Positions 17,473-25,219 of a DNA stretch of 64,000 nt are shown here, piece by piece (positions within the stretch are counted from its first letter, which is position 1; the number at the start of each line of letters is the position of its first letter). The notes under the pieces were generated by a model that saw nothing but the letters and a program-made list of their open reading frames with translations, did not search any database and was not told the origin of the DNA. Origin of the DNA: JALENY01 sp036310185 (GTDB taxonomy: Bacteria > Bacillota > Clostridia > Lachnospirales > Lachnospiraceae); contig JAXJSH010000018.1 in assembly GCA_036310185.1 (NCBI GenBank), positions 1 through 64,000 of the forward strand. The letters are read 5' to 3'. Both the position numbers and the translations under genes were made by a program.

Positions 17473-19353
17473 ATGAAAAGAGAAATACAACTGTTCCAGA
17501 GAGAAATGGAACAAAAAAATATTCAGATGTGTCTGGTTCCGACCGGGGACTATCATTTATCGGAATATATTGATGATCACTTTAAGATCCGTGCGTTTCT
17601 ATCCGGTTTTACCGGTTCGGCTGGAACGCTGGTAATTACAAAAGAGAAAGCAATGTTGTGGACCGACGGGCGGTATTTTATCCAGGCGGCCAGACAACTT
17701 CAGAATACAGAAATTGAATTGATGAAATCAGGGGAAGCGGGCGTGCCTGCGATAGAGGAGTACGCTGCTCAGAATCTGAAAGAAGGCGATACCCTTTGCT
17801 TTGATGGGAAACTGGTGTCTGCAGAGGAAGGAAAAATGCTTGTGACCGTGGCGGAATCCCGGGGTGCAAAAGTAGTGACAGAACAATGGATTGATACCAT
17901 ATGGAGCAGTCGCCCCGCTCAGACATTTCAGCCGATTGCCCGTCTGGATCTGCCTTTTACCGGGCGGACGGTGCAGGAAAAACTGGAACTGGTGCGGGAA
18001 AACATGAAAAGATCCGGAGCAGACTGTCATGTTTTAAGTTCACTGGATGACATTGCGTGGCTGTACAATCTGCGTGGAAAAGATATCTCTTACAATCCTG
18101 TTTTTTATGGATTTTCAGTTATAACCAAAACAGATGCGTGCTTGTTTCTGCAGAAATCAGAGGTGGATGCTTCCTTACTGAAAATATTGCAGGATGAAAA
18201 TGTAACTGTCTCAGGATATGAAGCCTTCTATGGCTTTCTTGAAGAAAAGATAAAGAATCAGAAGGTGCTGGTGGATTGCGCGCACAGTTCTTATGCTGTT
18301 CTTCAGATTTTGCAGAATCCGGAGAATGGAAATGAGATAATTGAAAAGGAAAATCCCACAGGGCTTTTAAAGGCGGTTAAAACCGATGCTGAGACAGAAA
18401 ATATTCGAAAAGCCCATGAACTGGATGGGCTTGCCGTGATACGATTTATTTATTGGGTCAAAAACCGGGTAAAAAGTGCAGCGCACCGGGAAAATGGCTG
18501 TGCAGAAACTTTATCGGGCGCTTGTTTTTCCGATGATCTGAAAAGTGAGAACTGCAGCAGAGTGCGGAATATGATAACAGAAAAAGATGCGGCCGATTAT
18601 CTGGACAATTTGCGGCTTTCCCATCCTGCGTGCGTTGATATCAGTTTTGAAACGATCGCAGCCTATGGTGAAAACGCGGCGATCTGTCACTATTCACCCG
18701 ATGAAAACAGTCTGGCACTGAAGCCGGAAGGCTTTTTGCTGGTGGACAGCGGCGGACAGTATGCAATGGGTACGACAGACATTACGAGAACCATAGCACT
18801 TGGCGCTCTGACAGAAAAACAGAAAGAACATTATACGCTTGTTTTAAAAGGCCATATCCGGCTGGCAATGGCCCGCTTTCCAAAAGAAACCTGCGGGGCC
18901 AATCTGGACATTCTGGCAAGGGGGCCCTTATGGGAGAGGGGTCTTGACTATAATCACGGAACGGGACATGGCGTTGGCTATTATCTGAATGTTCATGAAG
19001 GACCTCAGAATATCAGCTGGAAAATCGGTCACCGAAAGGCAAATACAGTGGTGCTGGAGCCGGGCATGCTGACATCCAATGAACCGGGACTTTATCTGGA
19101 AGGCCAGTATGGCATCCGCCTGGAAAATCTGATTCTTACAAAAGAGGCAGATGAACCGGATAGGAAGAATTTTCTGGAATTTGAGACGGTTACGCTGGTT
19201 CCTTTTGAACGGGAGGCAATCCTGCCGGAACTTCTGGAAGAAAGAGAAAAAAAGTGGTTGAATGCGTATCATCAGAAAATTTTTCAATTCTATGAAAAAC
19301 GTGTTGATCCGGAAATGCGGCAGTGGCTGAAAGAAACCACACAGCCGCTTTAA
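17473..19353 (+). CDS. Xaa-Pro aminopeptidase (peptidase M24B)
   Basis: Removes N-terminal residues linked to proline. From ATG 17473 (GAGG at 17464-17467) the product is 626 residues, the long PepP form with two creatinase N-domains (FLSGFTGSAGTLVITKEKA, LWTDGRYFIQAARQL) and a C-terminal pita-bread domain. Metal ligands are visible in LLVDSGGQY, GTTDITRT, HGTGHGVGYYLNVHEG, NEPGLYLEGQYGIRLEN. Residues of about 333-366, between YWVKNRV and TEKDAADYL, form an extra Ser/Cys/Asn-rich stretch not typical of the family. Upstream in-frame codons to 17386 run through the terminator hairpin and are unlikely to be translated. The stop codon overlaps the -35 box of the next promoter. Confidence 0.92.
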   Translation: MKREIQLFQREMEQKNIQMCLVPTGDYHLSEYIDDHFKIRAFLSGFTGSAGTLVITKEKAMLWTDGRYFIQAARQLQNTEIELMKSGEAGVPAIEEYAAQNLKEGDTLCFDGKLVSAEEGKMLVTVAESRGAKVVTEQWIDTIWSSRPAQTFQPIARLDLPFTGRTVQEKLELVRENMKRSGADCHVLSSLDDIAWLYNLRGKDISYNPVFYGFSVITKTDACLFLQKSEVDASLLKILQDENVTVSGYEAFYGFLEEKIKNQKVLVDCAHSSYAVLQILQNPENGNEIIEKENPTGLLKAVKTDAETENIRKAHELDGLAVIRFIYWVKNRVKSAAHRENGCAETLSGACFSDDLKSENCSRVRNMITEKDAADYLDNLRLSHPACVDISFETIAAYGENAAICHYSPDENSLALKPEGFLLVDSGGQYAMGTTDITRTIALGALTEKQKEHYTLVLKGHIRLAMARFPKETCGANLDILARGPLWERGLDYNHGTGHGVGYYLNVHEGPQNISWKIGHRKANTVVLEPGMLTSNEPGLYLEGQYGIRLENLILTKEADEPDRKNFLEFETVTLVPFEREAILPELLEEREKKWLNAYHQKIFQFYEKRVDPEMRQWLKETTQPL

Positions 19354-19377
19354 ATCCATTATGAAATCTGGTATAAT
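19349..19377 (+). promoter_or_regulatory. Extended -10 promoter for the SIS-cmk-ispH-S1 gene group
   Basis: TTTAAA at 19349-19354, 17-base spacer, TATAAT at 19372-19377 preceded by TGG, an extended -10. The TAA stop of the aminopeptidase gene lies inside the -35 box. Confidence 0.7.
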
Positions 19378-19405
19378 CAAAAATCGGAAAATGTGATCGG
19401 TACAA

Positions 19406-19456
19406 ACAGAATTGCAGTACAGACAGAATTACAATACAAATAAAATTACAGCACAA
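19406..19456 (+). repeat. Three tandem degenerate 17-bp repeats in the SIS gene leader
   Basis: Copies ACAGAATTGCAGTACAG (19406-19422), ACAGAATTACAATACAA (19423-19439) and ATAAAATTACAGCACAA (19440-19456) follow each other without spacing, about 30 bases after the predicted transcription start. The core is AATTRCARYACA. This could be a set of operator sites or an unstructured leader repeat. Confidence 0.6.
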
Positions 19457-19514
19457 AACAAAGTGAAAGTACAGCTCATAGATATCTGAGCAATCGTCAA
19501 TATGAGGGAACACA

Positions 19515-20177
19515 ATGGGAAGAATCCAGTTTTTTAGAAATATGAAGCATAAAGAGACAGATCAGATACTGAACGAAGTTCTGACTTCGGACGCACATAT
19601 GGTGCAGGAAACGCTGGCTGATCTGAACCGAAAGGCATTTTCTCTCGCAGTAGACACCATTCTGCGAAGCAGTGATATTTATATTCTTGGTGTTCGCAAC
19701 AGTGCACCGCTGGCGGAATATCTGGCTTTTTACCTGAACACGATTTTTCCCCATGTCCGCCTGATCCATACAAACAGTGCCAGCGAAATATATGAACAGA
19801 TGCTGCATGTGGGACCGAAAGATGTGGTGATCGGCATCAGTTTTCCGCGCTATTCCATGCGGATTTTAAAAGCGCTGGAATTTGCCAACAGCAGAAATGC
19901 CAGGGTGATCACGCTGACCGATACGATTCATTCCCCCATTAATCTTTATTCTTCCTGCAATCTGCTTGCAAAAAGCAATTTATCCACGATCGTGGATTCG
20001 ATGACGGCGCCTATGAGCTTGATTAACGCTCTGGTGGTGGCGCTCTGCATGAAGAAAAAGAAAACGGTACTGGACAATCTGGAAGAACTGGACCGGGTCT
20101 GGGATGATTACCCGGTAAACAGCCACGACGAGATCAATCGGCTGGACGAAGAAATAAAACTTTCAACACAGGAGTAG
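19515..20177 (+). CDS. SIS-domain protein related to MurR/RpiR regulators, lacking the HTH domain
   Basis: The 220-residue sequence matches the linker and sugar-isomerase (SIS) domain of RpiR-type regulators: ETDQILNEVLTSDAHMVQETL, then SSDIYILGVRNSAPLAEYL and GPKDVVIGISFPRYSMR, with the TLTDTIHSPI loop expected to bind a phosphosugar. Full RpiR proteins are about 280 residues with an N-terminal helix-turn-helix of about 75. Here the protein begins with only a short tail (MGRIQFFRNMKHK), and an in-frame TGA at 19503 prevents extension. GAGGGA at 19504-19509 supports the start. It may sense a sugar phosphate without binding DNA itself, or be a decayed regulator. Three bases separate it from the next gene. 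Confidence 0.8.
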   Translation: MGRIQFFRNMKHKETDQILNEVLTSDAHMVQETLADLNRKAFSLAVDTILRSSDIYILGVRNSAPLAEYLAFYLNTIFPHVRLIHTNSASEIYEQMLHVGPKDVVIGISFPRYSMRILKALEFANSRNARVITLTDTIHSPINLYSSCNLLAKSNLSTIVDSMTAPMSLINALVVALCMKKKKTVLDNLEELDRVWDDYPVNSHDEINRLDEEIKLSTQE

Positions 20178-20180
20178 AAC

Positions 20181-21398
20181 ATGGGAAAAACATTGATTGT
20201 AGGTGGCGGAGCTGCCGGAATGCTGGCTTCGATTTATGCCGGACGAAAAGGGGATGAGGTCTGGCTTTTTGAACAGAATGAAAAACTGGGGAAAAAGCTT
20301 TTTATTACCGGGAAGGGCCGCTGCAATTTTACAAATGCGTGCAGTATGGAGGAACTTTTTGAGAGCATTGTTACGAATAAGAAGTTTATGTACAGCAGCA
20401 TTTACGGATATAACAATTATGATGTGATGGACTTTTTCGAGGAAATGAATCTTGCATATAAGATTGAGCGGGGAAACCGTGTTTTTCCTGAGTCAGACCA
20501 TTCTTTTGATGTGATCGATGCGCTGCATCGGGCTATGAAAAAAGCCGGAGTCCGCATTTATCTGAATACAAAGGTGGAAAAACTCATTATTGAAGACGGA
20601 CAGGCGGTGGGGCTTGTTGCGGATGGAGAAACCTGGACGGGCGATAAAGTGATTGTCGCAACCGGTGGAATCTCTTATCCAACTACAGGCGCGACCGGAG
20701 ACGGTTATGAATTTGCAAAAGCCAGCGGTCATAATGTGACAGAGCTGTACCCATCTTTGGTTCCCATGAATGTGCAGGAAAGCTATGTAAAAGAGATGCA
20801 GGGACTTTCACTGAAAAATGTGACGCTGACAATCACCGATCATGGAAAAAATGTGTATCAGGAATTTGGCGAAATGATGTTTACTCATTTTGGCATTACC
20901 GGTCCGCTGGTGTTGACTGCAAGCGCCTATCTTGCACAGAAACTGAAAAAACAGAGCATGCAGGGTTACATCAATCTGAAACCTGCACTTACGGAGGAAC
21001 AGCTGGATGCACGCCTGATCCGGGAATTTACCGAAAATCACAACCGGCAGTTCAAGAATGTACTTGGAAGTCTTTTCCCTGGAAAACTGATACCGGTTAT
21101 GATACAATTATCAGGAATTTCGCCGGAGAAGAAAGTTCATGAGATTACAAAAGAAGAGAGGAAACGACTGCTGGATCTGACGAGGGCGTTTCCGTTCACG
21201 ATTACGGGACTGCGCGATTACAAAGAAGCGATTATCACAAAAGGCGGTGTCGATGTGAAAAATATCAATCCGAAAACAATGGAATCCAAACTGGTATCCG
21301 GATTGTATTTTGTCGGCGAAGTGCTGGATGTGGATGCGCTGACCGGCGGATTTAACCTGCAGGTGGCCTGGTCTACGGCCTATGCGGCTGCAAAATGA
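20181..21398 (+). CDS. NAD(P)/FAD-dependent oxidoreductase, HI0933 (YhiN/BaiN-like) family
   Basis: A 405-residue flavoprotein. The dinucleotide-binding site is at the N-terminus (LIVGGGAAGMLASIYAGRKG), followed by the family signature KLGKKLFITGKGRCNFTN, VATGGISYPTTGATGDGY, and the C-terminal second FAD contact TKGGVDVKNINPKTMESK and VLDVDALTGGFNLQ. Family members include a bile-acid 3-dehydro-4-reductase (BaiN), but most have no known substrate, and nothing nearby identifies one here. It sits between the SIS protein and cmk; a 105-base gap without a terminator follows. Confidence 0.9.
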   Translation: MGKTLIVGGGAAGMLASIYAGRKGDEVWLFEQNEKLGKKLFITGKGRCNFTNACSMEELFESIVTNKKFMYSSIYGYNNYDVMDFFEEMNLAYKIERGNRVFPESDHSFDVIDALHRAMKKAGVRIYLNTKVEKLIIEDGQAVGLVADGETWTGDKVIVATGGISYPTTGATGDGYEFAKASGHNVTELYPSLVPMNVQESYVKEMQGLSLKNVTLTITDHGKNVYQEFGEMMFTHFGITGPLVLTASAYLAQKLKKQSMQGYINLKPALTEEQLDARLIREFTENHNRQFKNVLGSLFPGKLIPVMIQLSGISPEKKVHEITKEERKRLLDLTRAFPFTITGLRDYKEAIITKGGVDVKNINPKTMESKLVSGLYFVGEVLDVDALTGGFNLQVAWSTAYAAAK

Positions 21399-21503
21399 GC
21401 GCAGGGATAGAAGAAACAGAAACGAGATTTTAGGAAGCTCTTCGGGATAAGCGGCAGATGGTGGAAATATGCTCTTTGTCCGAAGTGAAAACAGGAGGAA
21501 AAA

Positions 21504-22175
21504 ATGGTTGTAAATATTGCGATTGACGGACCGGCCGGCGCCGGAAAAAGCACCATTGCAAAGCGTGTGTCAAAAGAATTGTCTTTTATCTACGTTGATA
21601 CAGGGGCAATGTACCGCGCCATGGCATATTTTTTCATTGAAAAAGGAATTCAGGCCGATGAGACAGAAAAAATCGAGGAAGCCTGCCAGGAAGCGGATAT
21701 CACCATTGAATATAGCGATGGGGAACAGCAGGTTCTGCTGAACGGAAAAAACGTTACACCTTATCTGCGGACGGAGGCAGTGGGCAACATGGCTTCCGCC
21801 AGTTCGGTAAATCCGAACGTGCGTGAAAAACTGGTTGCACTTCAGCAGAAAATGGGAGCGGAAAAGAGTGTTGTTATGGATGGCCGCGATATTGGAACCA
21901 AAGTGCTTCCGAATGCAGCGGTAAAGATTTACCTGACTGCTAGCTCCCGGACAAGGGCAGAGCGCCGCTTCAAAGAACTGACAGAAAAAGGTACAGACTG
22001 CGATCTGGATCAGATTGAAAAAGATATTATCGAGCGGGATCATCGTGATATGACCAGAGCCATATCCCCTCTTATGCAGGCGGAAGATGCTGTTCTGGTG
22101 GATTCTTCTTATATGACGATCGATGAGGTCGTGGAGCGCATTTTATCGATATATAAAGAAAAGGTGACCAAATAA
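21504..22175 (+). CDS. cmk: Cytidylate kinase
   Basis: Phosphorylates CMP and dCMP. The 223-residue protein has the P-loop AIDGPAGAGKSTIAKRV, the NMP-binding YVDTGAMYRA, and VVMDGRDIGTKVLP plus the lid RAERRFKEL, all standard for Cmk. ACAGGAGGA precedes the ATG. It is one base apart from ispH, and the order cmk-ispH-S1 is conserved in Clostridia. Confidence 0.97.
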   Translation: MVVNIAIDGPAGAGKSTIAKRVSKELSFIYVDTGAMYRAMAYFFIEKGIQADETEKIEEACQEADITIEYSDGEQQVLLNGKNVTPYLRTEAVGNMASASSVNPNVREKLVALQQKMGAEKSVVMDGRDIGTKVLPNAAVKIYLTASSRTRAERRFKELTEKGTDCDLDQIEKDIIERDHRDMTRAISPLMQAEDAVLVDSSYMTIDEVVERILSIYKEKVTK

Positions 22176-22176
22176 G

Positions 22177-23028
22177 ATGGAAGTAAAAACAGCAAAAACG
22201 GCCGGTTTCTGTTTTGGGGTAAAACGGGCGGTTGACAAAGTGTATGAGCTTCTGGATCAGGGAATGGAGAATATCTATACGCTGGGACCGATCATTCACA
22301 ATGAAAATGTGGTGCAGGAGCTGAATGCCCGCGGGGTTCGTGTTCTGGATTCGCTGGAGGAGATAGAAAATCTGGAAGCAGGTACGGTAGTGATTCGCTC
22401 TCATGGCGTGCCAAAGTCTGTCTATGACCGGCTGGAAAAGCATAAAGTCAATTATGTGGATGTGACATGTCCCTTTGTAAAAAAAATACATAAAATTGTC
22501 AAGCGTGAAAGCGATGCCGGAAGACATATTGTGATCATCGGTGATGCGAAACATCCGGAGGTGCAGGGCATCCGCGGATGGTGCAGCGGCCCTTCCACTG
22601 TTATCGAAACGAGAGAGGAAGCACTCCGATTTCAGGAAGGAAAACAGGAAAAAATATGTATTGTCTCACAAACGACATTTAATTACAACAAATTTCAAGA
22701 TTTAGTTGAAATTCTATCAAAAAAGGGGTATGATGAAATAGTTATTAATACCATTTGCAATGCTACGGAAGAAAGACAATCCGAGGCAAGGGATATTGCA
22801 AAGAGTGTGGATGCCATGATTGTAATTGGCGGCAAACATAGCTCGAATACCCAGAAACTTTACGAGATATGTAAAAAAGAATGTAATGATACTTACTATA
22901 TACAGACACTCGATGATCTGGATTTGGAAGCTTTTCAATCCACTAGTTGCGTAGGTATTACAGCAGGGGCTTCAACCCCAAATAATATTATTGAGGAGGT
23001 TTCAAAACATGTCAGAAATGAGTTTTGA
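22177..23028 (+). CDS. ispH: 4-hydroxy-3-methylbut-2-enyl diphosphate reductase
   Basis: Last step of the MEP isoprenoid pathway, using a [4Fe-4S] cluster. The three cluster cysteines are seen in GFCFGVKRAV, VDVTCPFVKK and NTICNATEERQ; TAGASTPNNIIEEV at the C-terminus is also conserved. Length of 283 residues matches stand-alone IspH. Its last 20 bases overlap the next gene, an S1-domain protein. In many Clostridia these two are a single fused protein; here they are separate overlapping genes. Confidence 0.97.
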   Translation: MEVKTAKTAGFCFGVKRAVDKVYELLDQGMENIYTLGPIIHNENVVQELNARGVRVLDSLEEIENLEAGTVVIRSHGVPKSVYDRLEKHKVNYVDVTCPFVKKIHKIVKRESDAGRHIVIIGDAKHPEVQGIRGWCSGPSTVIETREEALRFQEGKQEKICIVSQTTFNYNKFQDLVEILSKKGYDEIVINTICNATEERQSEARDIAKSVDAMIVIGGKHSSNTQKLYEICKKECNDTYYIQTLDDLDLEAFQSTSCVGITAGASTPNNIIEEVSKHVRNEF

Positions 23029-24097
23029 ACAGATGCTGGAAGAATCTTTAAAAACAATTAGAAATGGAGAAGTTGTGGAAGGTACCATCATCGACATCAA
23101 AGAAGATGAGATGATCCTGAACATCGGATACAAAGCAGACGGTATCCTTACCCGCGCAGAATATAGCAACGATTCAAATGCTGATTTGACAAAAGTTGCA
23201 AACGTAGGCGACAAACTTGAAGTTAAGATTCTGAAAGTAAACGACGGAGAAGGACAGGTTCTTCTTACTTACAAGAGACTGGCAGCAGAAAAAGGAAACA
23301 AGAGACTGGAAGAAGCTTTTGAGAACAAAGAAGTATTAAAAGCAAAAGTAAGCCAGGTATTAAACGGCGGTTTATCCGTAGTGATCGACGAAGCAAGAGT
23401 TTTCATCCCGGCAAGTCTCGTATCCGATTCTTATGAAAAAGATCTGAGCAAATATGCAGATCAGGAAATCGAATTCGTTATCACAGAATTCAATCCGAAA
23501 AAGAGACGCATCATCGGCGATCGCAAACAGCTTCTCGTAGCTGCAAAAGAAGCTATGCAGAAAGAACTGTTCGCTCGCATTCAGGCTGGCGATGTGGTAA
23601 CGGGTGTTGTGAAAAATGTTACTGATTTCGGTGCATTTATCGATCTGGGCGGAGCAGACGGTCTGCTTCACATTTCTGAGATGTCCTGGGGTCGTGTGGA
23701 AAACCCGAAAAAAGTATTCAAAGTTGGCGATGAAGTAGAAGTACTCATCAAAGAGATCAACGGCGACAAGATCGCTCTGAGCCGCAAATTTGAAGACCAG
23801 AATCCGTGGAACAATGCAGCAGAAAAATACGCAGTAGGCAACGTTGTAACTGGCGTGATCGCTCGTATGACTGACTTTGGTGCATTCGTAGAACTGGAAA
23901 ATGGTGTTGACGCACTGCTTCATGTTTCTCAGATTTCCAGAGAACACGTAGAAAAACCGGCTGATGTATTAAAAGTTGGCCAGGAAATCGAAGCAAAAGT
24001 AGTTGATTTCAACGGTGAAGAACGCAAAATCAGCCTCAGCATGAAAGCACTTGAGCCGGAAGCACCGGTTGCAGAAGAAGCTGCAGTTGAAGAATAA
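23009..24097 (+). CDS. Ribosomal protein S1-like protein with four S1 domains
   Basis: A 362-residue RNA-binding protein with four S1 (OB-fold) repeats, roughly residues 17-90, 105-175, 190-260 and 275-345. Repeats three and four are the most canonical (NVTDFGAFIDLGGADGLLHI; RMTDFGAFVELENGVDALLH). Four repeats is the usual Firmicutes RpsA-like form and fewer than the six of E. coli S1. ATG 23009 is eight bases after GAGGAGGT (22993-23000) inside ispH, which explains the 20-base overlap. The C-terminus is a short acidic tail. A good terminator follows at 24120. Confidence 0.92.
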   Translation: MSEMSFEQMLEESLKTIRNGEVVEGTIIDIKEDEMILNIGYKADGILTRAEYSNDSNADLTKVANVGDKLEVKILKVNDGEGQVLLTYKRLAAEKGNKRLEEAFENKEVLKAKVSQVLNGGLSVVIDEARVFIPASLVSDSYEKDLSKYADQEIEFVITEFNPKKRRIIGDRKQLLVAAKEAMQKELFARIQAGDVVTGVVKNVTDFGAFIDLGGADGLLHISEMSWGRVENPKKVFKVGDEVEVLIKEINGDKIALSRKFEDQNPWNNAAEKYAVGNVVTGVIARMTDFGAFVELENGVDALLHVSQISREHVEKPADVLKVGQEIEAKVVDFNGEERKISLSMKALEPEAPVAEEAAVEE

Positions 24098-24119
24098 TTG
24101 AATATTCCAAGATAAGCAT

Positions 24120-24173
24120 AAAGCTGGTGATGGAGTGATTTGTAACTCCGGCACCAGCTTTATATATTTTTTT
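24120..24173 (+). terminator. Terminator of the cmk-ispH-S1 operon
   Basis: AAAGCTGGTG (24120-24129) pairs with CACCAGCTTT (24152-24161) and an inner GGAGT/ACTCC pair lies in the loop; seven T follow at 24167-24173. The convergent minus-strand gene ends 37 bases further on. Confidence 0.85.
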
Positions 24174-24209
24174 ATTGATAAGCTCAGTTTTCTTTTATCA
24201 CTAATGGGC

Positions 24210-25100
24210 TTAACAGGAGCAGTTATTTAGCAGAGATAAAATGTATTTTTTAATCTTTTTTTTATTCTGGCGAAATGCCGGTGTGTATGCGGTATAAGTA
24301 TAGCAGTTTGTTTCGTCTGCTTTTATACGCTGGCTCTTATCAACTGCAGATGCCATAGACTTATGGATGACCGTATCTTCCGCAGGCAGATAATAGTAAT
24401 CCTGATAGTTGGAATAATACATACGAAGCCGGTTTTCAAAAAGTTTTATCTTTATCTTAGCCTGATTTTTCTCGCAGATCAGATAAAAGGCCGGATGATG
24501 ATAGCGATAAGGGCAGGGGAATGTAATCGGAGTCTGCATTGTTATCAGCAATTCTTCGCCCAGCTCCTGTACATCATCTACTTCGAATTCTCCGAAAAAA
24601 AACTGGGAAAAACGCTCCAGCCAGGTTACACATAAGATAGTTTCCAGTTCGTTATAATCTTCCGGCAGACACAGAAAATATTTCAGTTCTTCCAATTTCA
24701 TGGACAGACGCATGTTTTTTCCATAGTTTTTATATTTCAGATACAGATCCGTATGCTGCTTTCCAATAAAAGGATATTCCAGGCCGTAAGCCCGGTATTT
24801 CTGCTCCAGATAAGGAAGCAGAAAACTGGTGCTGTTGTAGCCAATCATGTATTCATATTCAGACAGTTTTTTTGAAAGCAGAACAAGCATGTCGTATTCA
24901 TCGGACTCAACTTCGGAAACCAGATGTTCCTCATCCCAGATATTGTCCTTTTTCAGAGATAACAGGCCAATCTCTGTTATCTGAGAATTTCTCCAATAAT
25001 GTCCTGTAGTTTGCATTTGAATAATCAGCATGGATGAAAGATCCACATTTTCAAAATTTGGCTGAATTGACGGGATAAATTCACACTTATTTGTAATCAT
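24210..25100 (-). CDS. YprB-like RNase H-fold (DEDD exonuclease-type) protein with substituted catalytic residues
   Basis: The 296-residue sequence aligns by eye with the YprB_RNaseH-like domain. Motif I normally reads DIETTG; here it is QMQTTG (residues 28-33), so both metal-binding carboxylates are Gln. Motif II, normally N-x3-F-D, is NSTSFL (89-94), with the Asp replaced by Leu. Motif III, normally YNxxD, is YNELE (149-153). The C-terminal half is not recognisable and ends with a basic stretch. On these observations the protein is unlikely to be a nuclease; a nucleic-acid or protein binding role is inference. A start at 25115 would include the GGAGG within the first codons, so the second ATG (25100), eight bases after GGAGG, is better. 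Confidence 0.7.
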   Translation of the reverse strand: MITNKCEFIPSIQPNFENVDLSSMLIIQMQTTGHYWRNSQITEIGLLSLKKDNIWDEEHLVSEVESDEYDMLVLLSKKLSEYEYMIGYNSTSFLLPYLEQKYRAYGLEYPFIGKQHTDLYLKYKNYGKNMRLSMKLEELKYFLCLPEDYNELETILCVTWLERFSQFFFGEFEVDDVQELGEELLITMQTPITFPCPYRYHHPAFYLICEKNQAKIKIKLFENRLRMYYSNYQDYYYLPAEDTVIHKSMASAVDKSQRIKADETNCYTYTAYTPAFRQNKKKIKKYILSLLNNCSC

Positions 25101-25219
25101 AGACAGAACCTCCATAAATTGTCTTTATTTTATACGAAAATCCCCAAAAAATATAGTGGCTTTTTTTATCAAAAAAGGGTATAGTTAAAGATAGAATTTT
25201 AGTAGAAGGAGGAGTTGTT

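Noticed and set aside
19406..19456. CRISPR array
   Set aside because: Repeats are only 17 bases, degenerate and contiguous with no spacers; no cas genes in the window.
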